Source: Vitellaria paradoxa (lineage: Eukaryota; Streptophyta; Magnoliopsida; Ericales; Sapotaceae). From it: a stretch of DNA of 64,000 bases. This document shows positions 1 through 12,674 of this stretch, piece by piece. The stretch covers positions 21,313,894-21,377,893 of the forward strand of contig CM034240.1 of NCBI GenBank assembly GCA_019916065.1, given 5' to 3'. The notes beneath the pieces are model-generated. The model saw only the letters and a list, made by a program, of their open reading frames with translations. It searched no databases and was not told the origin of the DNA. Made by a program: the position numbers and the translations under genes. The number at the start of each line of letters is the position of its first letter. The first letter of the stretch is position 1.

Positions 1-1189
1 CCCTAACCACTTCTTTCATGTTGGGTTTAGTCTCCTTTGCATTTGCCTAATGGGTTTGGCATCCTCCTCCAAAAATATCCTATGGGTGCAAATCAGTGGG
101 CTGATTCCTTGCAGGTCTGCTATGGTCCAGCCCAAGGCTCTTTTATGTTTTCTCAAGACCTCAACAAGTCTATTCTCTTGATCAGAATTCAGCTGAGAAG
201 AAATAACAGCTGGATAGGACTCTCCCTCACCCAAAAACACATATTTCGGCTCACTAGGTAAAAGCTTTCTCTCAGGTATGGGTGGCTTCTCAAAAGATGG
301 CTGGGATTTGACTGTTGGCAGCTCTAAAGACTCAAAAGTGTGCCTCCACTGATTCACTGACATCACTGATTTTTCCATTTCCTCAAATTCTCCTCCACCA
401 AAATTTTCCAAGTCACAATCATCTAGGAAATCTACTTGATCACTGTTCACTAAAGCTCTTTCCAATGGGTCATCTAAGTACTCTCTATCAAAATGCTCTT
501 GTGTGATGGTTTGAATCAAATCTACTTCCTCTATCTCCTCATGGTCACTTGGTTGTTTGGTCACACTAAAGATGTTCTTCTCAATGGTCATGTTACCAAA
601 AGACAACTTAATGACTCCAGTTCTACAATTGATTAAGGCATTAGAAGTGGCCAAAAATGGTCTTCCTAAGATGACTGGGACAGCTGGTTGTGGCCCTTGA
701 ATTGGTTTGGTATCAAGCACTATAAAGTCCACTGGAAAGACAAAATGTTCCACTTGAATCAAGACATCTTCCACAATACCTCTAGGGACTTTGACTGACC
801 TATCAGCTAGCTTGAAGTGTCACCCTAGTAGGTCTAAGCTCACCTAAACCCAGCTCTTGGTACACAGTGAAAGGTAGGAGATTGACACTTGCACCCAAAT
901 CCAACAAAGCTCGATCTACCCTCTTATCCCCAATGATACATGCAATTGTTGGGCACCCCGGATCTTTATATTTTGGAGGGGTTTTGAATTGCAAAATTGA
1001 GCTCACTTGTTCAGTTAAAAATGCTCTCTCTTTGACATTCATTCTCCTTTTGACAGTGCACAAATCTTTCAAAAACTTTCCATAAGATGGATTTTGTTTA
1101 ATGGTATCAAGCAAAGGAATGTTTATTCTGACTTGTTTGAAAAGCTCATAAATGTCAGAATTCAAATTCTCTTTCTTTCCTTTGTTCAA
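1..1189 (-). pseudogene. Athila-type Ty3/gypsy pol: protease and start of reverse transcriptase
   Basis: Minus-strand pol of an Athila-lineage retrotransposon that continues past the left edge. The retropepsin sits at about 1000-800, with active-site residues DLGASVN followed by LLPFTVYQELGLGE. The segment 774-16 carries the rest of the protease and the linker, then the conserved RT entry GWTIADLQGISPLICTHRI and the RRLNP motif at the window edge. The two blocks are in different frames because of a one-base shift near 800-815, next to the RVTLQ motif. The rest of RT, RNase H and integrase lie outside the window. The enzyme family normally processes the Gag-Pol polyprotein and copies element RNA. 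Lineage is inferred from the RT entry motif and the tRNA-Asp-like PBS at 3904-3921. Confidence 0.88.
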
Positions 1190-3255
1190 CCTTTGAGGAA
1201 AGGGAATTTTTGGAATGAAATCAGGGCTGTCCAGCTGGTTTTCTTTTGAAATCTTCTCCTTTCCAGAAACTTTTTCATTCTTTTCAAACTGTTTTTCATC
1301 AAAACCTCTGATTGTATTTTCAGAAAAATCATTTTTATTTTTAGAAATTACCTATTCTTTCCTCTGAAATCTGTTTTTCTGCTCCTCGTTGCTCAGCTGC
1401 TGTTTTTGTTCAGCTTCTAGTCTGTTGTGCAGATTTTTTTCTTGTTTCTGAAATTGTGCTTGTTCAATTTGCTGCTGTTCTGATTCTAAACTGTTGTCCA
1501 GCTTTTGTTTTTGCTCTTCTAGTAGCTGCTTTTGCTGCAATTCAGCTTCTGTTTCAGTGAGCAGCTGCTGTTTAGATGCTTTGCTGCTGGTGTTGTGCTG
1601 GATTTCTTCCTCATCTTCCAACATATTTTGCTCATTTGCCTCTTCAATTGGAACATAATCTGGTTTCAAGATCTGTTTTCCACTTCTCAATGTTGAAATA
1701 GCTTGCACATGTTCCAAATTCTCAGTTGCACTTGAAGAAGATGATTCACTGAAATGTACTTGACTTGAAGGATTCGGTTTTGGCTGAGATGGCAGCTTTC
1801 CTGTCTCCCTCAATGTTAGAGCTTGAGTGAGCTTTGACAATTGACTTCGAATGTCTTTCATAGCCCTATTTGTTTGATCTTGGAACCTTAAATTTTGGTT
1901 GTTGGTTCCAATTTGTCCTTGCATGAATTGTTGCAAGGTGTCTTCCAATGATCTTTTGTGAGGTGGCTGGTAAGAGTTTGTGTTCTGCTGAGGTTGATAA
2001 GGCTGGGAATGAAATGGTTGAGGTGGAAAAGGTTGTTGAGGTTGCTGCTGCTGCTGGTGTTGTGCCTCAGCTCTCCAGGATGTATTCGAATGGCCTCTAT
2101 ATCCAGCATTGTAAGCATTCGAATATAGCTGATTTCCTGAAGCAAAGTTGTTCACCCCCTGGTTTGAGTTGTAATTTCTTGCAGCTGGTGGGGATTTACT
2201 TGACCATAAAGAACTTCTTTAAAAGCTGGGAGTGTGGGACAATCGTCCGTCTTGTGGTCCGAAGTTTCACACAACACACAGTTAACTTCCTTTTCCTTCG
2301 ATCCTTGCTTCTTTTGCTCCATCAACTCCACTTTCCTTGACAATGCAGCCAAACGAGCACCAAGATCATCAGTGTCACTGAGATGAAACTTTCCTCTTGC
2401 ACCTATGCTGTCAGAAAACTCAGAAAATGGAGAAACTACCTCCCATTGTTTAGTATTTTCAGCCAAGGAATCAAAAAAATGCAAAGCTTCTTCAGCAGTT
2501 TTATCATAAAATTCACCATTACACATTGTTGCAACGAACATTTTCAGATTTGGAGTTAATGCATTATGAAAGAAGTTAACAATTCTCCAAGACTCAAAAC
2601 CATGATGTGGACAAGCTTGCAACAATTCTCTAAACCTATCCCATGCATGTGCAAATGTTTCATTAGGCTTACACACAAAATTCATGATTTGTTGTTGGAG
2701 TATCACTGTCCTATTAGCTGGAAAATACTTCTTCAAAAACTTTGTTTGCATGTCCCTCCAAGTTCCAATTGATCTAGGCTCCAATGAGTTCAACCACATC
2801 TTTGCTTTATCTTTCAATGAAAATGGAAACAACTTAAGCCTAACCATGTCCTCATTTGTATTCCTATCCATGCATGTTCCACAAACATCTTCAAATTCTT
2901 TCATATGCATATAAGGATTTTCTGAGTCCATGCCATGAAAAGTGGGCAAAAGTTGAATTGTACCAGGTTTGAAATTAAAATTCTGATGTCCCAATGGAAG
3001 TATGATGCAAGATGGAGTTGTTTGCCTAGCTGGATGAAGATATTCACGGAGAGGTCTAAGAAGATTTTGATCATTTTGATCATTCTCTCCTTGAACACTT
3101 CCTTCCGGCAAAGCATGTGGTGCAGGTAAATCCATTTGTGCAACAGAAAATTCAAATGGTATGCTAGATGATGCAAATTCAAGCAATTCAGCAAGAGATG
3201 ATTGATTATGCAACTCAGAATTAATTCCAACAATTCTACCAGACCTTAAAAACAT
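1190..3255 (-). pseudogene. Athila-type gag, nearly intact but frameshifted
   Basis: Structural capsid gene of the same element. It starts at the ATG at 3255 (MFLRSGRIVG), which corresponds to the start of the related gag at 25514; an in-frame ATG at 3306 is less likely. The capsid region includes PTFHGMDSENPYMHMKEFED and W-L-N-S-L motifs of the Retrotrans_gag family. A CCHC knuckle follows (CVLCETSDHKTDDC, C-X2-C-X4-H-X4-C). A Gln-rich, low-complexity tail occupies 2155-1352. A frameshift lies near 2155-2210, and a single in-frame stop at 1352-1354 separates the tail from the protease frame. With so few lesions this is one of the youngest-looking elements in the window. Confidence 0.88.
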
Positions 3256-3903
3256 GCACAGAAATTCAGTTTGAAATAAAGCCAACCTAACCTCCAATCT
3301 CCACAAACAAAATCACCAATTCACAAAGGAAAATCAGACCTCTTCCTCTAACAAATTGCAGCAGAATGTATAGTAACTCAATGCAAATTTTTAGTAAGTC
3401 AAACAAAAATTCAAAGATGAATTTCAGCAAATGAAATCAGATCTTTTTTTTTTCAACTACTTCTCACAAAATTCTGAACAACTCTTCTGTTAACAGATTG
3501 CACACACACATAAACTCAGCAGATTTAATGCAATATGACAGTAAAACAGATCAGCAATTCAGAGGTAAACTCAGGCATTCGAATGTCATATGCAGCAGAT
3601 TCGAATATCAAAATTCCAAAAATCAAATTTCAGCACAGAAAATCAACAACTCAGAAATTTAGATATCCAAAACAAAATACAGCACTAAACTCGGAATTTT
3701 TTTTCTTTTTTTTTTTCAAAATCAGAAACTACAATTTAAACACTAAAACTAAAAACAAAAACCTATAAAAATGAAACTAGAGGTGGAAATAAGAATGGAA
3801 CAAAATTACCCAATGCCTTGAGTAGCTTTGTTGTTGAAGATGGTGGTGAGTAATGTTGCCAATCCTTGCTCCAAGAGTTCAAAACACCATTGCTTTTCAA
3901 AGA
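3256..3903 (-). other. Athila 5' leader, non-coding
   Basis: A/T-rich leader between the primer-binding site and gag. It contains a poly-T/poly-A run near 3690-3716 and no convincing reading frame. The length and position fit the untranslated leader of Athila elements. Confidence 0.6.
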
Positions 3904-3921
3904 TCCCTGGCAGCGGCGCCA
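3904..3921 (-). promoter_or_regulatory. Primer-binding site, tRNA-Asp type
   Basis: Read on the minus strand this is TGGCGCCGCTGCCAGGGA, very close to the plant tRNA-Asp PBS (TGGCGCCGTTGCCGGGGA from general knowledge). It lies four bases from the proposed LTR end. It fixes the element's orientation and would prime minus-strand DNA synthesis. Confidence 0.85.
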
Positions 3922-3925
3922 AAAT

Positions 3926-5405
3926 TGTGCTTGTGTTTGCTTAATTACCTCACTCTCAAATGTGAATAAAATGCAAATTCAGATTTCAAAGGTGTTGAGT
4001 AAGGAAAAATCAAGACAAACTCTCCCAAGTGCAAGGTTTCATTGTAGCACAATTAACTGGTAAGAACCAGGTCATATCCACAGGGATCTAGGGAGCAAAA
4101 TCATGTTTGAATCAAATGGATTAAAGAGGGCAAAACATGGCTCACATGAATGGTAAACAAAATTGAAAATCTGGTTTGGAATTTTTGATGGTTTTGGAAA
4201 TGGGTTTTGAAATGAAAACTAAACTTAATTAAAACTTGATATTAAAAAGATAGGCAAGACAATTCAATGCCTATCCAAATCAATCTCAAAATACCAAGAG
4301 TGAATAGATCATCAATTCTAGTTGCTCTAATGTTTGGAGAAAATTAATTTCAAATGATACAAGCCATGGATCAAACAAGTGATGTGCATAATCTATCATG
4401 AAGACTATAGAAGATCTAATTCTAGCAACTCCCATACATATTTGCAATAAGAGTTCTGAATTCAGCAACGTCTATGAACTCATTGATAAAATATGTAAAC
4501 AAGTGTTAATCGGACATTGAACCATTGATTTCAAGAGTAATTAGCTACAACTAAGATTGATAACCAAAGCACTCAAAATTAATCCATGAAGAACGGCATC
4601 TTGGAAATCATTGGACAGGACATTATCCTTGCCTTGGCCCAAGAAAAACTAGCCGATCATCTTAAGAAAATGAACAACAAAAATGAAGAACAGAGACATG
4701 ACCTTCAAGCTAGAAATGGAAATTGCTCTTTAATTCAAAATGAAATCTAATTACATGAATGGAATTGTAAAGTGCTGAAGAACTAAAATTTAATTACAAT
4801 AAACTGAAAATTAAAATCAGAATTGAAATCCAAATTTGCAGAATCCGAAAAACCAGAGAAAATGAAGAAGAAGAAGCTGGAAAGAAAACTTGAAAAAAAA
4901 AACAAAAAGAACTCTCTTCCTCTCTAAAACCCTCTTGCCCCCGTATATCCCCCACTCCCCCTTCTCTCTCTACTCATTCTTTCTGAAATTCTTTATTCCG
5001 TTATACCATCCGTCCCTGTATTACAGATTTGCCATCCTTGATCTCAGGATCATGTCACATGGGGAAGTTACAATCACGTGGAATCTGTTACTGGGATATC
5101 ACATGTCATTCGAATGCTGCAACATTGTATTCGAATACAACATTCCCTCCAGCACTCAATGCACTCTTTAAAAGCATTCAAATGGGTCAGATCCATCATC
5201 TGAATACAATTTCCTGCTTCAAAAATCTCGGAGCTGATGATTTGATCCCCTGTGTTGATCTTAAGAAAAATTCTGAATCTTCCAAGGAGTTGTAAATCAG
5301 CTACTGTGTTGTGATTAAGCTCATCCAATCTTTCGCTTCTTCATTACTTCTCCTTTGCAACTAATAGTGAGCTCAATTTTCCTTCCATGTGATAAAAACT
5401 CAACA
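3926..5405 (-). mobile_element. Athila 5' LTR
   Basis: About 1.48 kb between TGTGCTTGTG beside the PBS and an end that reads TGTTGAGTTTTTATC on the minus strand. Near the PBS end it has the block typical of Athila/Tat LTRs, including CTTGCACTTGGGAG on the minus strand. The partner LTR is outside the window, so the outer boundary rests only on the TG..CA ends and is inferred. Confidence 0.65.
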
Positions 5406-5514
5406 CATGCTCTATTTGGAGTGAGGGAGATAAAATCTGCATAATACAAGAGTTTTATATCATTTCTATGTCATAAAAAGGTGTAAATCAACTAGTCAAT
5501 GTGTGACAATAGAG

Positions 5515-5640
5515 GTCCAATCACAAGGTTAGCAGCTTAGTGGGCGGGTGACCCTAATTGCGATTTGAAGTCGCGAGTTCCAACCTCATTGGCTGCGATC
5601 TCAGTTTTTACCTCTTTTTCCTTTTTATTTTATTAATTTA
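5515..5640 (+). repeat. Possible tRNA-derived SINE head
   Basis: A box A-like stretch (TTAGCAGCTTAGTGG, 5529-5543) is followed about 40 bases later by a box B-like stretch (GAGTTCCAACC, near 5574). A T-rich tail follows. The spacing and both boxes resemble the pol III promoter of tRNA-related SINEs, but no target-site duplication or second copy was seen. It could also be a degenerate tRNA fragment or chance. Confidence 0.35.
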
Positions 5641-7747
5641 TGGAATATAAAGATAATAAATAGCTCTTTGGACTTATATTTAATTTTAGAAAAATTTGAA
5701 AGTTTTATTTTATTTGAATAAATTTCCAATCATCATCTTATTTATAACCAAACCCTTATCATAGGTTTTCGGCTTCAAGATATCCACAATTTTCCATAAA
5801 ATTATTCCAATATTTAGGAAAATATTAAATAAGTTTCATTAAATTCACTAAATTATAAAAATATAGTTATATAACTTGCTAGGTAGACAAAACAATGCCT
5901 AAAAGAATCAATTAAAATAATTCAAATTTATTTAAGGAAGACCAAATGAGGAAAGAATAAGTCAATTGTTTCATTTGGGCATTTTTATCAAATACTTGAT
6001 TCTACTTAGCCATTTTAGTTTTAATAAGTCATCCAACTATCTATGATGAAACTGATTGTCTAAGTCAGTTATCATAAATAAATGATACATAATATCCGGT
6101 TTAAAATAATTTCATATCAATTGGAAAATAATTAACTAGCATCAACTTAACAGTCCACTTCAGTATTATATCAAACAGTATAAGTGTTTTACTATATCAG
6201 GCCCTGTGAACAAAATTACACATCAATAGAATTTATTAACATGACAATAATTAATAGAAGGAAATTGGAAATTTAAATAAATCTTTAAACATAATATTCT
6301 GAAAAAAATCCAAACAAGCATCAATTAAAAGCTAAGCAGAAACAGCAGCTTAAAAGAAAATTCATATAGAATAGAGCAGAACTCCAATATCTATAAACTT
6401 TATATCTGTAGAAACTAGACTTTAAAACCTACAACTTTCATGTTTTACACTTTTAAAAATTCTAAAGTCTAAATGTGCAAAAACAGCCTTGAATTCAGTT
6501 TGTTCAGAAGATACAGTTTTACACGTGCTCAGTATTTTGAGCATAACTTTTGACTCACAAATTGGATTGATGTAAATCGTTTTGGGTTGGAAAGAAAACT
6601 TAAAGGGGTACAACTTTTATGTTTTATCCGAAGCCTAATTCCACCATTTTAGGGGTCAAGAACACATCAGAAGTTACAAATAGAGAGCTATCAGCATGCT
6701 GGGTTACATCAGTCAAAGTTTTGGCTTCCCTACCCCCAATATACGGGTATTATTTTTTTATCACAATCAAATTTCATACTTTAAACCCAAAAAATGCTTT
6801 AGATTCAAAATTGAAGGCATCAAATATATTTTAGGAGGTTCGTCATCCTACCTCAATGAAGATATTGGTGACCAAGCCTATGAAGGAAAAAGGAGTTGAG
6901 CTTTGAACACCACCCAATTAGAAAATTCCAAGCCTTTCTTCTTCCTCCAAGCAACACCTAATCTCTAACCACACTAAAAATGATTTATTTTTTTCTCTCT
7001 TATTTTTTTTTTCTTTGAAGGCACACCAATTTATAGGAAGTCATGGGAGTGTATAGAAAGTGTAGGTAGAGAAAAACAACCTCCACTTCCTAGACTTGAA
7101 AGCCACTAAAGTAGGATTATGCATTAGGTAGAATGATCCAAGAATCATGCTTAGCTTTTTGACTATCTAACCAAATAATTTAAGAGAGGTATTGGGGGAG
7201 ATGTATGAAGGTGGCGTGATCCGGGAATCATGCTAGTTTTTTGACAAATTATTTAAAAGATACTTTAAGTGTTTATATCATGCTAGCTAAATAATTTGGA
7301 AGAATGCTTTAAAGTCATCAATGTAGGGTCTTCTTTTTGACTAATTAGCCAAATAATTTGAGAGATGTGAGAGATGTATGGAAGAAAAGATTGATGGAAA
7401 ATGAAGTTTGCTAGAAAATGATTTAGAGCTACTATTCATGAGTCAACTCAATGAGTGATAAAGTGAGTTGAAGTGAGTCGAGGTGAGTCAAAAAAAAGGG
7501 TTGACCCATGGGTTAATGGGCTTGGGTTGAATCAATTAGGTAATTGGGCTAGGAATTGTTTGGATAAAAGTTTAGAAATTCTACATTAAACTCCCACATA
7601 AAGTGGAATTAAATTCGAAAATCTTTCCAACTAATTTTATCGTTCCAAAAATTTTCAAATTCTCAATTTTCTAGATTTTTACTATAATAAATATCACCAC
7701 CACACTATAGCAAATTAATTAAGAGAAAAAAAATTCAGGTTATTACA
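5641..7747. repeat. AT-rich decayed repeat, possible chromovirus-type LTR
   Basis: No gene seen. Two observations suggest old LTR material. The right edge reads TGTAATAACC on the minus strand, like a Tekay LTR start, and abuts the broken copia gag at 7748. A block at about 6530-6637 is shared with the solo LTRs at 13131-13229 and 38791-38890. A weaker local copy of part of that block lies near 6418-6450. No left LTR boundary was found. Confidence 0.35.
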
Positions 7748-8769
7748 CTTGCTCTAACCATTAACGTAGTATAATCCTCTAGAAAATCTTCCGAAGAAGA
7801 GGAAGTAGTCGATGGATCATCTAAATCATCAAGGGTTGCATTAAGAACCTTTTTCTTGCTCTTCTTATTTCCACAGTCTTGAGCTATATGACTATAACCC
7901 TGGCACTCGTAACACTTTATGCCCTTAGACTTGTTCTCCTTCTTTTCTAAAGTTTTCTCTGCTTTGTCTTTCTCATTTTTCTTCGTCTTTCCTTGCTTGC
8001 TATTTTTTTTAAGAATTTTCTAATTTTCTTAGTATAAATAGCAATTTTTTCAAGAGACGGAATTGACTCATCACTTGAAGATGAATCATCTTCTTTAACA
8101 GATTTCAGCGTAACACCCTTCATCTTCTTGGGTTTTATCATATTAGTTTCATACGTCTGTAGAGAGCCAACCAAATCTTCTACCCTCATCGTGTCCACAT
8201 CCTTGGCCTACTCAATGGCTGTAACTTTGGCTTGAAAGGATGTAGGTGGATCAGAGAATCTTACTTACAATCTTTCAATTGGGAATTGGTTCTCCAAGAT
8301 TGAAACTAGCGTTGACAATGTCACTGAGCTTTGCATAAAAACTATCAAAAAGTCATCTTCAGACATCTTCAAGTTTTCAAATTCTGAAGTTATTTTCTGG
8401 AGCTTGGACTTTTTGACCGTAGAGTTTCCTTTACAAGTTAATTTGAGGATCTTCCAAGGTTCTTTCGCAATCTCACAACTTGAAATTCTCCTAACTCATC
8501 AGTAAAGACTGCACAGAAAATAGAGCTCAGGGCTTTATAGTTCTATTTTACCTTTTCCTGCCCTACCCTGGTCCACATATCCATAGGCTTTTCAACTATA
8601 ACATTTTCGATAGAATGCGTTGGCTTTACCCAGCCGTTTTCAATAGATAGCCAAACATTGACATTCAATGAGATTAGATGAGCTCTCATTTGAACTTTCC
8701 AATATGCATAGTTGGTGCCATCAAACCATGGGGGTCTAGTACTCGAACGCCTTCTCTAGGAGGATCCAT
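7748..8769 (-). pseudogene. SIRE/Maximus-type Ty1/copia gag fragment
   Basis: Decayed gag on the minus strand, starting at the ATG at 8769 (MDPPREG). The same start and downstream sequence recur in the element at 37758. A CCHC knuckle is present at about 7871-7916 (CYECQGYSHIAQDC). Stops and frameshifts break it into short frames, the longest at 7947-8198. It stops abruptly at 7748, where the related gag at 40460 continues, so the element is truncated there. Confidence 0.82.
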
Positions 8770-8811
8770 CAGTAACTAACAGGATCACGTTTTATTCTCA
8801 AAAATGAACCC

Positions 8812-8823
8812 ACTTTGATACCA
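8812..8823 (-). promoter_or_regulatory. Copia primer-binding site, initiator tRNA-Met type
   Basis: The minus strand reads TGGTATCAAAGT, two bases beyond the LTR end. This resembles the copia PBS complementary to initiator tRNA-Met (TGGTATCAGAGC) with one or two substitutions. Confidence 0.75.
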
Positions 8824-8825
8824 AT

Positions 8826-9624
8826 TGAAAATACGTAATTTGTTGCTAAAGATCCCAATCAATCAACCATAATCATAAAATAACAGAAGGCAAGATAAAT
8901 AGAATGAGGAAACCCACAAAGGGAAACCTCAAACAAAACTTTCACTAAAAACAAACGTTGGTTACAAACTCAAACCCTCGATAGAATGACTCACTGACTT
9001 TATACTCTGTTGACGTTTGCTCGAATCCTCGATTCACCAACTCCTCGAATGCACGATACTGACTCCTTCTCAATCGCTTTGCTGAATCCTCCGTGTGCTG
9101 AATCCTCAGCATTCACAAACCTCGAACCAGAACTCCTTCGGATTAAATATGAAACATGTTTAGCTAAGTAATTGAGAGAATAATTGAACTTTCAAGCTTC
9201 CAATCTCATGTGTATTCTCTCTGTATTTGACCCTGAAGATATCTAGAGGATATATAGAGACAAAACGAAGGCAGCTAGGGTTCGAAATAGGCTGAAAGAT
9301 GTACCTCGTGGGAAGGGCGCACCCGCGATCTTCCAGCGACCTTCCCGCAACCATCCACGACTCAGGGCGGTCTTCCTGCACGGCTATTTCTTCATGTTAT
9401 GCTCTCGGGATTTTCCCACGCCTAATTGCAGCTATCCTACGGGCTTCCTGTGTAAATCAATTCCGACACTTGTTTGGCTTATTTAGGACTTCCAGCTATT
9501 ATGGAAATAGTTTTTTCTGAGGCCTTTAGAATTCTATTTGACTTAAGACTCTAGTGTCTTAGCCTACACTAAGTCTAAAAGTACAAACACTTTTCTTTGA
9601 TCATGGATTTGCCAATTTACAACA
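8826..9624 (-). mobile_element. SIRE-type copia LTR (5' LTR of the truncated element)
   Basis: 799 bases with TG..CA ends. The minus-strand sequence is related along its length to the LTRs at 36853, 42697 and 51946: shared blocks include TTAGTGTAGGCTAAG and GAGTCTTAAGTCAAA. The partner LTR is not in the window. Its right end abuts the left Tekay LTR, which lacks its first few hundred bases. Confidence 0.8.
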
Positions 9625-9654
9625 TTTGTTCTTTACAAAATATAATGTCTACAA

Positions 9655-11841
9655 ATGTAAAGTCTGCAAGGACATGAGTACTAATCCACTTGTACCCATG
9701 AAGCATCATAAAAGCATATATAATATATAAAGCAATAATGTCAACCAACACCAACATTTCCCAATAATATCATGAAACATCAAAATCCAAATCATCATAC
9801 ATAAGCATCATAATTATGTTATCAAATCATTACTCATTTAAAATATAAGCCATCATAAATGTCATAAACCTTAACATTTTATTCAACTATTTTGTCACTT
9901 TAGCATTCTTAACATAATCAATCTTATTTGTGTTCCATTCTCATTTAATTTACGGGGTAGGCACAATCAACGTCGTCGTTAAAGGCCACGATTAGCCTTA
10001 GTATATGTCATCGTTAAGGATTACGATTAGCCACATTACATGTCATGTTGTAGGTTACTACCCTATTGACATTAACACTAATCCCTGTGTAGGTTTCGTA
10101 TCTTTCAACCCTAGGATAATCTCTGTACTCTTCCTATTTTCTCGTACCCTCCATACCTGGGTCACAATATCAAACACGTTTCCTCTTTATTATTTATCAT
10201 TTTCATTTATATAATTATGTTCACATTGCTATCTCATTCAATCATGTAACAATTAATATCATCATAATGGCTAAAAATAGCAATCTTAATTCAATTCAGC
10301 ACTACAATAACATGTTATCACTTTATTATTACCTTTTTCTCATTTCCTTAATAGATTCTCAACTCATATCATCCTAAACATCACATAATTTGCATTAACA
10401 ATTTTATCACAAGTCAATATAAAACATATATCAAGAACAAGATATCAAAAATTGAGAAATACAATGAAAAAACCTAAACTGAGATTGTGGAGCACCCGGG
10501 GCATCCCCGTAAGGGACCAAGGCACCTGCACAGAAGGTTGGGGTGTCCCTTAGACCACTGGGGTGCCCCTCTTTAAGATTTTTGCTCTTTTTCTCATGCT
10601 TTTTCCTAAGAACTCATTCTATAACCAATTCCTTATACTTATAAACCCTTCTTGTGTAAATTAGCAGCTTCACAACCATGAGTGTTTAATAAAAAGATAA
10701 CTTAGATAAAAAAAATCCCAAAATTATACTTTCTGGAGGGGTCCAGGTGCTATCTTAAGGGACCTGTGCACCCCTCTCTACTCAACTAAGGCTGAATGAT
10801 GCTCCTCGGGTGCTCACATAGGACCCTGGGCACCCCTTTGTGTTTAAACATGTTACTCCATTTTGGTCCAAGCTCTGGTTCATGGGTTTATATTTCAAAC
10901 TTTGCTAAATCCAACTTTTAGTTCAAAACTTTGATCCTACGTGTTGTTTAGGATATATAAGACCTCAATAAAATAATCAAAATGAGTTTCAACTAATTAA
11001 CTCCTATAAAGTTAATTTCTCAATCCAACATGTATGTACACACTTATATGTGTATCACTCAGTTTAATCTTCATATTCATGATTTGATAATCCAAAACAT
11101 TCAACCTAACAACATCTAAAGCCATTTTCACACCATATATATGCAACTCATGAGCTTAGAGTCCCTACCTCAATGTTTAAACAACTAAGAACCAAAAATA
11201 GTGGACTCCTATTTACAAGCTTCTAGCTTCGAGTAGATAAATCTCATTGCCCCTTGATCCTAACAACGTACAAACTATATAGTTGTGTTCAAGGAGTGCT
11301 TAACTCCATTCTTACAAGATTAATTCGTGTCTGGTTAAGTTCAAAATAACTTACCAAAACCAAACTCCTTGGCTCCTTTCTCGGTCCTAACTCTTTCTCG
11401 GTTCTCTTCTTCCGATTCAAAACTCTAGCTCTTTCTTCTCTTTTACATCTATATACAACATCCAACTTGCTCTCCAAGTATGCTATAGTACCCTATGACC
11501 TCCCCTTACCACCTATTCTATCCCAAAGCTACCATGAAATTGACCCTTAGTTGACAAACATAGAGCCACATCAGTCTGTTAAAAATTTATCTAGGCGAAG
11601 TGCCCCCTCTGTGTAATCCAGGCAGCCCTCTGAGGCCCCAGGCTTTTGCTTGTCTCAACAGGGCATCCCTATACATCTCTTCGTGCCAAAATGCCTAATC
11701 TCTAGTTATTAGTCCATTACTTCTAAGATCTTCACCAATTACATCCTCAATGACAATATCTGACCAAATTAACATACCATTACCTTTTAAACTTGCAAAA
11801 ATCATCGAATTATATTAATATGGAAAATTTGGGATATTACA
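9655..11841 (-). mobile_element. Left Tekay-type LTR of the tandem array
   Basis: About 2.2 kb, alignable over its length with 27214-29381 and with 35525-36852 plus 43542-44164. It ends at GGATATTACA and is followed by a pyrimidine run on the plus strand (11842-11857), the polypurine tract of the minus-strand element. It acts as the 3' LTR of the left unit. Roughly its first 350 bases are missing next to the copia LTR. GC-rich GGTGCCCC-like modules at 10490-10570, 10735-10850 and 11590-11680 stand out in otherwise AT-rich sequence. Confidence 0.8.
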
Positions 11842-12669
11842 TTCTTCTCTCCTTATAAAATTTTGTCCTTGAAATTTATTACATAACATAATCTAAGTAA
11901 ATAATTGTGGATGCCATCCCCGTATCTCAGACTCATGCTCCCAAGTAGATTCTTCAACACCATGATGCTTCCACAATACTCGAACCAATGGAATTGTTTT
12001 GCCTCGAAGCACTTGGTCTCAAGAATTCAAAATTTGAATTGGCCTTACTTCATACATCATATCAAAATCTACCTCTAGTTCGGTCTAACTTAGCACATGA
12101 GCAGGGTACGGAATATACTTACGTAGCATCAAAACATGGAAAACTTTGTGTATTCCAGACAACTATAGTGGCGGAGCCAATCACCAAGCAACCTCTCCAA
12201 CTCCGGCCAAGATCTCAAACAAACTAATATATCTAGGAGATAACTTTCTTTGCCTTCCAAATTTGAACTATCCCTTCTATGGTGACACTTTTAAAAATAT
12301 ATGATCCCCTAATTAAAATTCTAAAGGTCATCTTCTTTGATCCACGTAGCTCTTCTGGTGGCTGCACGCTGTCTCCAACCTTTGCTTAATAACTTTGATA
12401 TTCTCATTAGTTTCCTGAACCAACTCTAGTCCAATCATAGTTGCTTCTCCGACCTACGTCCAACAAACTGGTGATCTACATAGTCTACCATATAATGTCT
12501 CAAATGGTGCCATCCCAATTCTAGCTTGGTAATTGTTGTTATAAGAAAACCACCAGTGGCAAATGATCCTCCTGGCTTCTTTTGAAATCTAGTATACAAG
12601 CTCGAAGCATATCTTCTAGAATCTGAAATCGTCTGCTTAAACTCTCCATCAATCCGAGAGTGATAGACC
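11842..12669 (-). pseudogene. Chromovirus integrase C-terminus and chromodomain, left unit
   Basis: Minus-strand translation around 12000-11890 gives a chromodomain-like stretch (VLWKHHGVEESTWEHESEI), typical of Tekay/Del integrase tails. Upstream, 12671-12435 carries the end of the integrase core. Stops break all frames. Coding homology stops exactly at the solo LTR and resumes at 14561. Confidence 0.75.
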
Positions 12670-12674
12670 ATACT

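Noticed and set aside
1948..2340. 130-codon plus-strand frame
   Set aside because: Antisense shadow of the Gln-rich gag tail; no independent support.
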